Shown here: one piece after another, positions 1-9,305 of the stretch | Position numbering within the stretch: position 1 is the stretch's first letter | Layout: each line of letters begins with the position of its first letter | From: FEN-1297 sp964498065 | GTDB taxonomy: Bacteria; Bacteroidota; Ignavibacteria; Ignavibacteriales; Ignavibacteriaceae | DNA: 23,931 nt | Assembly: GCA_964498065.1 (NCBI GenBank) | Contig: CAZCFZ010000057.1 | Location: 1 to 23,931, forward strand | Reading direction: 5' to 3' | The notes under the pieces: model-generated | Database searches by the model: none | What the model was told of the DNA's origin: nothing | The model's input: only the letters and a program-made list of their open reading frames with translations | Translations under genes and position numbers: made by a program

Positions 1-4
1 ATTC

Positions 5-62
5 AAAAAATAGACCGGCAGTTTAGAAAGGCATTCCCTTAAAGAGGTATTTTAGAACTGCC
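5..62 (-). terminator. Probable terminator of the sensor operon
   Basis: Downstream of the last minus-strand gene (stop at 116), a 7-base-pair inverted repeat (17-23 with 56-62, GGCAGTT/AACTGCC) is extended by a few weaker pairs. On the minus strand it is followed after about 6 bases by a run of six T (plus-strand A run at 5-10). The long imperfect loop makes this weaker than the other terminators in the window, but position and direction suit the end of the operon. Confidence 0.35.
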
Positions 63-115
63 CTTAATTTAGCATTAACCTCCAAAGTTTTTAGGAACTT
101 TTATCCCCTAAATTA

Positions 116-3100
116 TTAGTTAACTTTAAAAGCCGTAGAAACTTCCTGATCAACTTTTTTATAAGATAATATATTTTGAAGAAGATCCAGCAAGTTATCT
201 TTTGTAAAAGGTTTTGATAAGTAATGAGTCAAACCTTGTGAAAGGAATCTTTCTCTATCGCCTTTCATAGCATAAGCAGTCATTGCAACAATTGGAGTTT
301 CTTCATAACCATTAATTTTTCTAATTTCATTTGCGGCCTGTATGCCGTTCATACCATAACCTAAACCAATATCCATTAATATTGCGGAGAATTTATTTTG
401 GGAAGCTAATTTTATAGCTGATGGTCCATCCACTGCTGTTTCCAAAATAAAATATTTTCGCAGAATGAAACTGGTGAAGTCTCTTGTCATTTTATCATTA
501 TCAACAATAAGTATTTTGTGCATTTTTCCTCCGTATATTTTTCCCCTTTCGTTATTAAAATAATTTTCTTCGGTTGTGTTATCCATTTCTGTTCTCAAAA
601 CTGCAGGAAATTTTAACGTAAATGTAGAGCCTGCACCCACAGTACTATTTACGGAAATTTTTCCGTGCATTAGTTCAACGGATTTTTTTATAATAGTAAG
701 TCCTAATCCAACGCCTTCGTAAGAGCGTCCGTAGCCTTCACTTACTTGCCGGAATTCTTCAAATATTAAATTCAAGCTGTTTTGCGGAATTCCTATTCCT
801 GTATCAATCACACGTATTACGGTCCAGGTAGTGTTTTCTTCTTTTTCGGAATCAACTTCAATTATTACTCCTCCCCTGTCGGTAAATTTTATTGAATTAC
901 TTATCAAGTTATTTAATATTTGGATAAATAATTTTTCATCTAAATACGAAATCACCTCTTCATTCTTTATCTCGGCTTTTAAATAAAGATTTTTGTTCTT
1001 TGCAATGTTCCTAAAATTTTCAATTTCATTTTCTACAACCGACTTAATATTTATATTTTTATATACCACATCCATTTGATTGGATTCTATTTTAGATAAA
1101 TCCAAAATCAGATTAAGAGTTTGCATTAATCTGTTTGAGCTTGAGTTAATAACATTAGCCATTTCCTGCAATGCGGAATCCTTTATTTCATTTATTAATA
1201 TATCGGAATAACCCAGTATGCCGATCATTGGGGTTCTAAGTTCATGACTCATGTTAGCCAGAAAGTTTGATTTTAATTTATTCATCTCTTCAGCTTTTTC
1301 TTTGGCCAAGATAAGTTCGTTTTCAAATCTCTTTCTTTCTGTTATATCTTCTATAACCCCAAGGAAATGAGTTATAACTCCCTCGGAATTCTTAACTGCT
1401 GAAATAGTCGTAACCTGCCAAAAATATTCACCGTTTTTCTTTATACTTTGAAATTCACCTCGCCAGTCTTTGCCGTTTTTTATTGTTTGCCACAATTTTC
1501 TGTATCCGTCTTTTTTAACAGTGCCGTACCTTAGAATTCTTGGATTTTTCCCTTTAACTTCATCAAGTGAAAAGCCTGTTAAAGTTGTAAATGCCGGATT
1601 AACGTATTCAATTTTACCGTCTATCGATGCAATTATTATACAAACCGGACTTTGCTCCACAGCACGGGATAGTTGTAATATTTTTTCTTCCGCAAATATT
1701 TTATAGGTTACATCTTGGAAAACCGAAATCACAATATTTTGATCAATCAGTGGAATTATAGATAGAGAAACATACTTCTCTTCCTTATTTTGAGTTGTTA
1801 TTTTGATATTATCCCATCTTATAAGGGAAAAATCTCCGGATTTAACATTAGTTTTTATTTTGGATATTATCCTTCTAATTAATTCCGGTTCCGTGATATT
1901 AAAAGAAAATAAATCTTTTAAGGTTTTCAGATCGTTCTTTGTGTACCCAAAAATGTCACAAAACTTTTTATTCGAATAAATGAATTTGATTGTATTTAAA
2001 TCATTAACACAAACTCCTACCTGAATATTTTCCAACGTGGTTTCTATAAACTTATTCCTTGTATTTAACTCTAATTCCGCAAGCTTTTTATCGGTTATAT
2101 CGCGTGCAATTATTCTAAATCCGGTCACAGTTCCGGCTTCATATATCATAGTGCTGTTCTGTTCAAGCCACTTAATTTCCCCGGATTTAATTACGATCGG
2201 ACATTCAATTCTTGTTGTCTTATCCTTATTAAGAAACTTTGTTAAGACATCGTTGTTTACACCTTTCCTATAGGCAGGCAGCAATAAGCCGGTATAACCA
2301 ATCCTTATAAATTCAGCTTCCGAATATCCGGTTAATTTAATTGCGGTTTTATTAACGTATTTAAATTCTCCGTTTATATCCATAATGAATATTATTTCAT
2401 TAGCATTTTCAACGACTTCTCTATATTTTTTTTCGGATTCTATCAGATCGATTTCTGCTTTAAACTTTTCAGTAATATCACTGAAAGTTAAAACCATTCC
2501 GTTGAGACGACCATCGTCATCCCTTATCAGGTTGAAATTAACCTCGACTATTTTTTGTAAATTATTATTGCATTTGATAGTTACTTGGGATGGGAAATTT
2601 AATGTAGAATATTTTTTATTTTGATCTTTAATAATTTGTCGAGCTCTATTCCGCAGCGCTTGATCTTCTATTTGAAAGATATCTAAAATATATTTGCCGG
2701 TCGATTCCTCTCTTGAAAACATTGTTAGTTTTTCGGCCGCGTTGTTCATATAATTTAATATTCCGTCGTTATCGGCAGCAATTACAGCATCTCCAATGCT
2801 TTTCAATATTATTGACTGCTTTTTCTCGCTAGCCTTTAACTTTTTTTCCATTTCATGTTTATAAAGGCCTATTTCAATAGTGGTGTGTAATTCTCTTTCT
2901 TCAAAAGGTTTAATAATATATCCGTATGGTTCAATTACTTTAGCGCGATCGATCGTTTTGGAGTCATTAAATGCAGTTAAAAAGATTATAGGAATATCAA
3001 GATGTTCTTTTAATTTTTTAGCAGTTTCTATACCGTCAATTTGGCCTCTAATGTTGATATCCATCAATATCAAATCCGGAACATGTTCGATAGTTAGATT

Positions 3101-3217
3101 TATAGCTTCTTCACCTGAAACCGCCTGGGCACAAACAGTATATCCAAGGTTTGTCAGCCTGCTTTCTAATTCCATTGAAACTATTCGTTCATCTTCAACT
3201 ATAAGAATTTTTGTCAT
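116..3217 (-). CDS. Hybrid sensor histidine kinase, REC-PAS(x4)-HisKA-HATPase-REC
   Basis: A 1033-residue cytoplasmic multidomain kinase with no signal peptide or membrane segment. An N-terminal receiver (about 1-120) carries phospho-acceptor D53 and K103. Four PAS-type regions follow, about 137-254, 262-378, 385-508 and 515-630, three of them ending in the typical D-I-T/S-x-K/R boundary. HisKA is at about 648-713 with H658 in the SHELRTP motif. The ATPase domain (about 757-873) shows an N-box (NNLISNSIKF) and the DTGIGIP and GVGLGL glycine boxes. A second receiver (about 900-1018) has D949, T980 and K1002. It is the last gene of the operon, 32 bases after the related kinase upstream. The first 170 residues closely resemble that kinase's N-terminus, so the two are paralogues. 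An internal Shine-Dalgarno and ATG lie just before the C-terminal receiver. Signal and final target are unknown; family assignment is secure. Confidence 0.93.
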   Translation of the reverse strand: MTKILIVEDERIVSMELESRLTNLGYTVCAQAVSGEEAINLTIEHVPDLILMDINIRGQIDGIETAKKLKEHLDIPIIFLTAFNDSKTIDRAKVIEPYGYIIKPFEERELHTTIEIGLYKHEMEKKLKASEKKQSIILKSIGDAVIAADNDGILNYMNNAAEKLTMFSREESTGKYILDIFQIEDQALRNRARQIIKDQNKKYSTLNFPSQVTIKCNNNLQKIVEVNFNLIRDDDGRLNGMVLTFSDITEKFKAEIDLIESEKKYREVVENANEIIFIMDINGEFKYVNKTAIKLTGYSEAEFIRIGYTGLLLPAYRKGVNNDVLTKFLNKDKTTRIECPIVIKSGEIKWLEQNSTMIYEAGTVTGFRIIARDITDKKLAELELNTRNKFIETTLENIQVGVCVNDLNTIKFIYSNKKFCDIFGYTKNDLKTLKDLFSFNITEPELIRRIISKIKTNVKSGDFSLIRWDNIKITTQNKEEKYVSLSIIPLIDQNIVISVFQDVTYKIFAEEKILQLSRAVEQSPVCIIIASIDGKIEYVNPAFTTLTGFSLDEVKGKNPRILRYGTVKKDGYRKLWQTIKNGKDWRGEFQSIKKNGEYFWQVTTISAVKNSEGVITHFLGVIEDITERKRFENELILAKEKAEEMNKLKSNFLANMSHELRTPMIGILGYSDILINEIKDSALQEMANVINSSSNRLMQTLNLILDLSKIESNQMDVVYKNINIKSVVENEIENFRNIAKNKNLYLKAEIKNEEVISYLDEKLFIQILNNLISNSIKFTDRGGVIIEVDSEKEENTTWTVIRVIDTGIGIPQNSLNLIFEEFRQVSEGYGRSYEGVGLGLTIIKKSVELMHGKISVNSTVGAGSTFTLKFPAVLRTEMDNTTEENYFNNERGKIYGGKMHKILIVDNDKMTRDFTSFILRKYFILETAVDGPSAIKLASQNKFSAILMDIGLGYGMNGIQAANEIRKINGYEETPIVAMTAYAMKGDRERFLSQGLTHYLSKPFTKDNLLDLLQNILSYKKVDQEVSTAFKVN
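521..532 (-). promoter_or_regulatory. Internal ribosome binding site before the C-terminal receiver
   Basis: On the minus strand GGAGG (528-532) is followed by four A and an in-frame ATG (521-523), at codon 899 of the hybrid kinase. Starting there gives a 135-residue stand-alone receiver ending at 116 that begins exactly at the first beta strand (MHKILIVDND). The motif is a better Shine-Dalgarno than those at the annotated starts of the operon's kinases. It could make a separate receiver or be the remnant of a kinase-receiver gene fusion. Confidence 0.45.
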
Positions 3218-3249
3218 TTCTTATCTATGAAACTCCTGTATATAAATAG

Positions 3250-5454
3250 TTAATTTTTAGGCAGTGAAAAACTAAATACCGAACCTTCTCCGGCTTTTGA
3301 GTTTACAGTCAGCTTTCCGCCGTTCAATTCTATAAATTCTTTGCAAAGAATTAATCCTAATCCCGAACCTCCTTCATTTTGTGTTCCCAATGTCGAAATG
3401 CTTTCATCAATTTTAAATAATTTATTTAAGACATCGGGACGTATTCCAACTCCGTTGTCGATAATATTAATTTCGATATATTTTTCCGATACTTTAGACG
3501 CAATTATTATTTTACCTGAAGACCGTGTAAATTTAATAGCGTTTGAAATTAAATTTCTAAAGATTATTTCCACCATATTTGAATCTGCAAAAGCAATAAG
3601 ACTTTCATTGATTTCTAATGATAATGAAATATTCTTTTTCTTAAGATTACCTGAATAAATTGGTAATATTTGCTTTATGATTTCGTATATGTCAATTTTT
3701 TCGGGATTATAATCAATCCTTCCTGTTTGCACTCTCGACCATTGCAGGAGATTTTCCAATAGGTTGAATATTACTCTTGCAGAATTGGAGATAGACTTTG
3801 TAGCGGATTTTATTTCTTCGACTGTTAAGTCATCATTTTCATTTGCTATAAAATCGGTTAAACCGAGAAGTGATGAAAAAGGGCTTCGTAAATCATGAGC
3901 TATAATTGAGAAGAATTTATCTTTGCTTTCATTTAGAGTTTTTAATTCCAGCTGGGATCTTTTCAAAATAGTAATATTGCGTATTATTATTAAATATTCA
4001 TCGCCGGAGTTATTTACTATTCGAATATCATAATAGACTGCATCTTTTTTATGCCCATATTCGAACGATTGAATTTGGTTAGTTGAAAATGCCTTTTCTG
4101 AAAACCTGGTTATCTTTTCTGCCAGCTCATTCTCAAGAATTTCAAAAATATTTTTCCCGATTATATCGTCGATCTCTTTTAATAAAGAATTTTGTTTCTG
4201 TGCATGATAATCCAGCAAAATGCTGTTTTTATCAAATCTTAATACAATATCGGGTATTACTTTTAACAGTGTCTTTATTCTTCCTTCGCTTTCTCTCAGC
4301 GCTTTTTCAATATTTTTCAACTCGGTTATATCCGTACCGACAGATAGAACCAGTTTCTCGTTTTCTTTTTGACTGTCTATTGCCCTTTTAAATGTTTGAA
4401 TAAGATGTATTTTACCTTTTGAATCGATTAATTTTTCTTCGGGGATAAAAATTTCCTGAAGTGCTTCCAATGCCTGTCTGTCGGTCCTTCTTAAATTTTT
4501 AATTTCATTCTCTTCAAAATAGTCTAAATCTAATTTTCCCAGCATTTTATCCGGCGTTGTTCCGAAAGCCTCTGCAGTAGCTTTATTTGTCAATTCAAAT
4601 TTTCCTTCGGCATTTTTAACCGAGATATAATTTGGGTCCGTATCTATAATGTTTCTTAAAAATTTTTGCTGCTGTTCTATTATTTGATTAGCTTTTATTC
4701 TTTCCGATATATCTCTAAATACCAAAACAGCACCCGCTGTTTTCTCATTCCCGAAATTAATAGGAGCTGCACTGAAATCGATAGGAGTTTCAATACCGTC
4801 TTTCGATATAACTACTTTATTAGTTTCTCCTATAATTGTACCGTTGCTTAAGGTTATATTAACCGGATTCTCCAATAATTCGCCGTTGCTTTTATTTTTA
4901 ACTATAAATATTTCCTCTATATTCTTCTCCAGGGCATCTTTATGTTGATAACCGGTAATTTCTTCGGCTACATGATTAATCAATTTTATTGTCCCATTGG
5001 AATCGGTTGCAATAAGAGCATCTCCGATACTTTTTAAAGTGGAGGAAAGCCAATGTTCGCTTTCCTTTAATTTCTTTTCCATTGAATATTTATAAAGAGC
5101 CATCTCAATAGTTGTGCGTATTTCTCTTTCTTCGAATGGCTTAATAATATATCCGTATGGCTCGGTTATTTTAGCTCGTTCTACTGTGTTATCATCAGTG
5201 TGGGCCGTTAGATATACAATTGGAGTATCTAATTCTTTTCTAATTATTGCGGCGGCATCAATTCCATCCATATCACCTTTTAATCTTATATCCATCATTA
5301 TAAGGTCAGGGCGGTGCAAATTTGCTTTTTCAATTGCTTCGTAGCCAGATGAAGCTGTAGCAACAACATTATAATCCATCTCGAGCAGCCTGTCCTTTAA
5401 TTCCAGCATAACAATATTGTTATCCTCAACTATAAGTATAGACGCCTTTTCCAT
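3250..5454 (-). CDS. Soluble histidine kinase, REC-PAS-PAS-PAS-HisKA-HATPase
   Basis: A 734-residue cytoplasmic kinase without membrane segments. The N-terminal receiver (about 1-122) has acidic residues in the IVEDN motif, phospho-acceptor D55 and K105. Three PAS-like regions follow at about 137-255, 265-378 and 390-498. HisKA has H520 in an AHDLRSP motif, and the ATPase domain has the N-box (RNLISNAIKF, N638), IDNGVGI and GGSGLGL. It lacks a C-terminal receiver, unlike its downstream paralogue. It starts 13 bases after the true stop of the membrane kinase upstream, with AAAGGAA before the ATG. The receiver at its N-terminus makes it a plausible phospho-acceptor for the HisKA_2 kinase upstream, which has no receiver of its own; that link is inference from gene order. 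Confidence 0.92.
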   Translation of the reverse strand: MEKASILIVEDNNIVMLELKDRLLEMDYNVVATASSGYEAIEKANLHRPDLIMMDIRLKGDMDGIDAAAIIRKELDTPIVYLTAHTDDNTVERAKITEPYGYIIKPFEEREIRTTIEMALYKYSMEKKLKESEHWLSSTLKSIGDALIATDSNGTIKLINHVAEEITGYQHKDALEKNIEEIFIVKNKSNGELLENPVNITLSNGTIIGETNKVVISKDGIETPIDFSAAPINFGNEKTAGAVLVFRDISERIKANQIIEQQQKFLRNIIDTDPNYISVKNAEGKFELTNKATAEAFGTTPDKMLGKLDLDYFEENEIKNLRRTDRQALEALQEIFIPEEKLIDSKGKIHLIQTFKRAIDSQKENEKLVLSVGTDITELKNIEKALRESEGRIKTLLKVIPDIVLRFDKNSILLDYHAQKQNSLLKEIDDIIGKNIFEILENELAEKITRFSEKAFSTNQIQSFEYGHKKDAVYYDIRIVNNSGDEYLIIIRNITILKRSQLELKTLNESKDKFFSIIAHDLRSPFSSLLGLTDFIANENDDLTVEEIKSATKSISNSARVIFNLLENLLQWSRVQTGRIDYNPEKIDIYEIIKQILPIYSGNLKKKNISLSLEINESLIAFADSNMVEIIFRNLISNAIKFTRSSGKIIIASKVSEKYIEINIIDNGVGIRPDVLNKLFKIDESISTLGTQNEGGSGLGLILCKEFIELNGGKLTVNSKAGEGSVFSFSLPKN

Positions 5455-5467
5455 TAAAGTAATTCCT

Positions 5468-7394
5468 TTATTTATTTAAATCCTTAAAAGTAAATTTGAA
5501 AGTAGTTCCGTAATTCTGATTTATTTCCATTTTCCCTTCCAATTGAGCTATTAAAGTGTCTACCAATTGTAAACCGAGGGATTCCTTTTTCTTATCCGTA
5601 AATCCTTTNNNNNNNNNNNNNNNNNNNNNNNNNNNNNNNNNNNNNNNNNNNNNNNNNNNNNNNNNNNNNNNNNNNNNNNNNNNNNNNNNNNNNNNNNNNN
5701 NNNNNNNNTGCGTAGGATCGGAATAAATCGTTGGCTAATCTGGAAACATATTCCTTAAAATCTATTTTGCCCAAGTCTTTTGATTGATAAAGCCTTTCAT
5801 GTACGAGAGCTATGGACTTTACCCTGTTTTGGCTGTCTTTAAATAAATCCTGTGTCTCTTTATCTTTTATCTTCTTTGAATTAAGGTAAAGAAGGCTGGA
5901 AATAACCTGTAAATTATTTTTTACCCGGTGATGAATTTCTTTAAGGAGTACTTCCTTTTCAGAAAGCGAGTTCTGAAGATTTCTTGAATGCTCGGCTATT
6001 TGTTCCTGTAATTGCGCCTGGTATACGGCAACCGCAAGCTGATTTGATACAACTTTTAAAACTTCAATATTCTCTTCATTAAATGAATTGGGCATGTCTG
6101 AAGAAAAGTTCATAAAGCCGATAACCTGCTCATCAATAACTAATAAGATTGAAACTAAAGATCTTATTCCTATTTTGTACAGCTCATTCTCAAAATTATT
6201 TCTTTCTGCTACACTTGATAAATCAGCAACGGAATAAAACTCTTTTATAGAGTTAAGGTTAAAAATATCATGTTTAAGCTCTTCGGTTATTTGATATAAG
6301 GTATCGTCTTTAAATTGAGGATTATTGATGTTTGAACAAAATATTCTAGCGTTATCAATATTTTTATCGACAAGAGCAACTATCGATCTGCTGATAACAG
6401 GGAACGATTTGTGAAAATTCAAAATGGTTTCGTTAATTATCTCATCAACCGATTTTGCAGAAATTATTCCCTTATAAATTTTATCTAAAGCTTCCAGCCT
6501 TGAATTATATTGTCTTAATCTGTTTTCAGCCTGTAGTTTTTCATTTATTTCTACTTTTAATACTTTATTTATTTGTTCAAGTTCAGCCGTCCTTTCTTCA
6601 ACTTTTTTCTCAAGTGTATCCTGTGAAGTTTTTAAAGATTGTGTCATTTTATTAAATGAATTTGCCAGCCTGCCGAACTCATTTTTAGAAGAAATGATCA
6701 CTCTCGCATTTAAATCTCCCTGTGCAACTTTATTCGAAACACTATCAAGCTGTCGAATTGGTCTTGTCAGTCTTCCGGCAAAAAATATCGAAGCAAAAAG
6801 TCCGATAAGAATTGAAATTAATGCAAGAATGAGAGTTCGATAATTTAAATCATTTGCATTTTGATCAAACTTCTTTAAAGACATACCTACGTTTATTCTT
6901 CCCCAATTTATTTGAGAATAGCTGAAGGGATACGAATAATGAAATACGTTCTGTTTTACAAGCCTGCTGTAAACAAACCGGCTGACTCCTGCCTTGGATT
7001 TCGGAAGGTCTAAATCATCTTTTAAAGTATCTATTTTCCATTTATCGGAGTAAAAAATTAATGAAAAGCCGTCATTTCGTACGATCTTTATATAAAGAAT
7101 TGAATTACTTTGTTGTAAAATTTTCAAACAATGATCAACTGTAAAACCATAATCGTTATTAATAATTGCAGTAGCGGTAACCTGTCCTATTGATCCGGCA
7201 ATATCGTTTGCTTCCGATCTCATCCTATCTTCAAGTACTTTACGCTGATGCGGTAAAGTTCCTATTATAAAAATAAATAGGGTAAGAGTTACAAGCCCCC
7301 AGGCCCAAACGGTAGTACTGAAGAAAATATTCCGGTACCACCGGGTTTTTAATTTTTTATCCAGCTTGATAAAATATTTGGTGAATATATTCAT
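5468..7394 (-). CDS. Membrane sensor histidine kinase, HAMP-GAF-HisKA_2, split by assembly gap
   Basis: A membrane-anchored sensor kinase. TM1 is at about 27-47, an extracytoplasmic sensor region at about 48-185, TM2 at about 187-207, HAMP at about 208-260, a coiled coil at about 255-300 and GAF at about 300-460. A HisKA_2 dimerisation domain has the EIHHRVKNN motif (probable phospho-His H489). Reading is unbroken for exactly 562 codons until the N run at 5609-5708. Beyond the gap, minus-strand bases 5608-5468 encode the end of the same ATPase domain, including SLGLQLV and the YGTTFKFTF strand, with stop at 5468-5470. That frame differs from the one implied by counting 100 N, so the gene is probably intact and the N count is wrong. 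The ATG lies 3 bases after the stop of the adjacent binding protein, which suggests that protein may present a ligand to the 138-residue periplasmic region. Confidence 0.9.
5609..5708. other. Assembly gap of 100 N
   Basis: Exactly 100 N, a common placeholder for a gap of unknown size. It removes the N-box and DxGxG part of the ATPase domain of the membrane kinase. The coding frame before the gap ends exactly at a codon boundary (5709) and the homologous frame after it begins exactly at 5608, so the true length should be a multiple of three. Confidence 0.97.
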
Positions 7395-7397
7395 ATT

Positions 7398-8327
7398 CTA
7401 ATTCTTATTTCTTATTACTAAACGGTCATAATTTTTTAATAAGGTTTTAAAACTATCAAGGTATTCTTGCTTGAATGGTATAAGCTTATCTATTTTTAAT
7501 AAAGAAAATAATTGTTTGCCGGAAGGCAGGTTCTGAAACTTTAGCGCACTTTCGTAAAAAAGATTTTTCGCTTTATTATCGAATAACATTGTATAACAAA
7601 CGATTCCCCATAAATATTTTGGTGAAATCAGAATAGTTTTTAATTGGCTGCCTATTTGCGGATTCAATTCTTTCATTAATTGAAAATCATGATTGGAAAC
7701 AATGCAGGCGTCAGTTTGATCAAAAAATAAATTTAATATCAGATCCGATTCTTTTTCCGAATAAATTATCTTCTTAAAATATTTTTCTTTTTGAGGCAGT
7801 TGATTTTTAGCCAAGAGTTCGTCAAGCCATAAAACAGATGCTTGATGGCTTCCTTGTGAAGTAAGTCCGATAGTTATATTTTTTAAATCCTTAAGACTAT
7901 TATAATTTTTATCTTTCTTAACTAGTAGATAATAATAGGCGCCGGCATCATTATTTATGGAAGGCACTAAAGCCGGTTCCAGACCTATTTTCGAACCATA
8001 GTTAAGATAATCTTGCGTGGTTAACGACAACATTGATAAATTGTCTTGTTGCATTTGAGAAATAACCTGGTTTACACTGGTATAAATTTTAACTTTTACA
8101 TTATACTTATTAAATAAATTATTAATTTTTACAATTTTTGAGACCCAGATTTTTACTCCGGCCTGTGCATCGTTAATATCCACACCGCTAAAAAGGTCAT
8201 ACATAAACCCTATGGTATTAACTTTTTTGTTACTGTTATTATTCTGAGCATATTTTATCGAATTGAAAAGAATTATTATTAGAATAATTGTAATATGAAA
8301 ATATTTTTTAAACTTTTTGTTTCTCAT
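7398..8327 (-). CDS. PhnD-type periplasmic substrate-binding protein (third paralogue)
   Basis: A 309-residue secreted protein: basic start, hydrophobic segment about 11-24, likely signal peptidase cut after A27 (A-Q). The mature part resembles the phosphate/phosphonate-binding type II fold (PhnD/SsuA-like). It has a DINDA motif near the start, an LSLTTQDYL region, a DLKNITIGL segment, FFDQTDACIV (the usual spot for a G/Q-x-x-D-A signature) and SGKQLFSLLK near the C-terminus. The same blocks occur in the two genes before it, so the three arose by tandem duplication. There is no good Shine-Dalgarno before its ATG, 17 bases after the previous stop; translation may be coupled. The next gene, the membrane kinase, starts 3 bases downstream. 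Ligand unknown; no ABC permease or ATPase is adjacent. Confidence 0.8.
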   Translation of the reverse strand: MRNKKFKKYFHITIILIIILFNSIKYAQNNNSNKKVNTIGFMYDLFSGVDINDAQAGVKIWVSKIVKINNLFNKYNVKVKIYTSVNQVISQMQQDNLSMLSLTTQDYLNYGSKIGLEPALVPSINNDAGAYYYLLVKKDKNYNSLKDLKNITIGLTSQGSHQASVLWLDELLAKNQLPQKEKYFKKIIYSEKESDLILNLFFDQTDACIVSNHDFQLMKELNPQIGSQLKTILISPKYLWGIVCYTMLFDNKAKNLFYESALKFQNLPSGKQLFSLLKIDKLIPFKQEYLDSFKTLLKNYDRLVIRNKN

Positions 8328-8344
8328 TTATAAATATATTGTGC

Positions 8345-9286
8345 TTAATTTTTTATTTTGGAATAGTCATGAATTAATTTCTTAATATTATACATGTATT
8401 CTTCTTTATAAGGAATTATTTTAGCAGTTTTAGATAGTGCAAACAATTGTTTTCCTGCCGAGTAATCATCTAATTTTAATAAAGTATTGAATAGGTCCGT
8501 GCTGAATTTTGACTCATTGAATTTTTTAGTGAAGCTTGATACTTCCGTAAGATATCCTGGAGAAGTACATAAAATTCTTGTTTGATTTTTAATTTGAGGA
8601 TTTAACTCAATCATAGTTTCAAATGATGTCTTCGATACAAGGCATGCATCAATCTGATTAAAAAATAGTGATAAGATTAATTTAGATTCGGATTTCCCCA
8701 ATATTACTCTCTTAAAAAAATTTTTCTTATAAGAATGTTTATTGTTAAGTTCAACATTAAGCCACATTAAAGGGACGGAATTTTCTCCAGTTTGTATCAT
8801 ACCGAATTTTTTGTCGGCTAAGTCTTTAATATTTTTTATATCACTGTCTTTTCTAATAAGAATTAAATAATTTTCAAACGGACTGTTGTATCCTGAAGCT
8901 ACTAAGACGGGATAAAGAGAGAGCCTTGATTTATACTTTAAAAAATCAAGAGGTGTAAGAGTTATATCAGCTAAATTTTCCTTTGAATAATTCTTTAATA
9001 GATCTTCTACATTGTCATACATTACAGGTTTCATTTTATAACCATTTAAAAGTTTTTTCTGAAGTTCATCTATGTAAACTTTTAATGCTGCTTTTGCGTC
9101 ATTATAATTCACATCATTATACATCGAACGTAAAAAAGCTACACCATAAACTTGCACTTTCCCCGGAGCATTTTTATTCTGTGCAATTAGTACCGATGAG
9201 ATTATTAAGACCAAAAGAATTGATCTCGCAAGTAATATACTTTTCAGTAATAAATATTTTCTAGATACGGTAGTAATAATTTTCAT
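8345..9286 (-). CDS. PhnD-type periplasmic substrate-binding protein (second paralogue)
   Basis: I place the start at the ATG at 9284-9286 (313 residues), because AGGA lies 8 bases upstream; an in-frame TTG two codons earlier is less likely. The signal peptide has a basic, rather long n-region, a hydrophobic core about 23-34 and probable cleavage after A35 (A-Q). The mature protein shares with its neighbours the NYNDA motif, the LTPLDFLK segment, a DLADKKFGM block, FFNQIDACLV, a conserved NPQI stretch followed by a T/S-S-P-G-Y loop, and SAGKQLFAL near the end. It resembles type II binding proteins of the phosphonate/phosphate family. The three copies differ clearly in sequence, so they may bind different ligands or form a complex. 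Family call from motifs only. Confidence 0.8.
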   Translation of the reverse strand: MKIITTVSRKYLLLKSILLARSILLVLIISSVLIAQNKNAPGKVQVYGVAFLRSMYNDVNYNDAKAALKVYIDELQKKLLNGYKMKPVMYDNVEDLLKNYSKENLADITLTPLDFLKYKSRLSLYPVLVASGYNSPFENYLILIRKDSDIKNIKDLADKKFGMIQTGENSVPLMWLNVELNNKHSYKKNFFKRVILGKSESKLILSLFFNQIDACLVSKTSFETMIELNPQIKNQTRILCTSPGYLTEVSSFTKKFNESKFSTDLFNTLLKLDDYSAGKQLFALSKTAKIIPYKEEYMYNIKKLIHDYSKIKN

Positions 9287-9305
9287 GTACAATTTCCTAG
9301 TTATA

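Noticed and set aside
1..115. Short frame with GGAGG and ATG on the minus strand after the hybrid kinase
   Set aside because: The ATG after GGAGG (about 78-88) is followed by a stop after three codons, so no protein is encoded.
4083..4391. Plus-strand open frame of about 100 codons inside the REC-PAS kinase
   Set aside because: Opposite a well-supported coding region, with no family features.
5592..5608. Apparent early stop of the membrane kinase just after the N run
   Set aside because: It arises only because 100 N shifts the frame. Another frame downstream encodes the expected ATPase C-terminus up to 5468.
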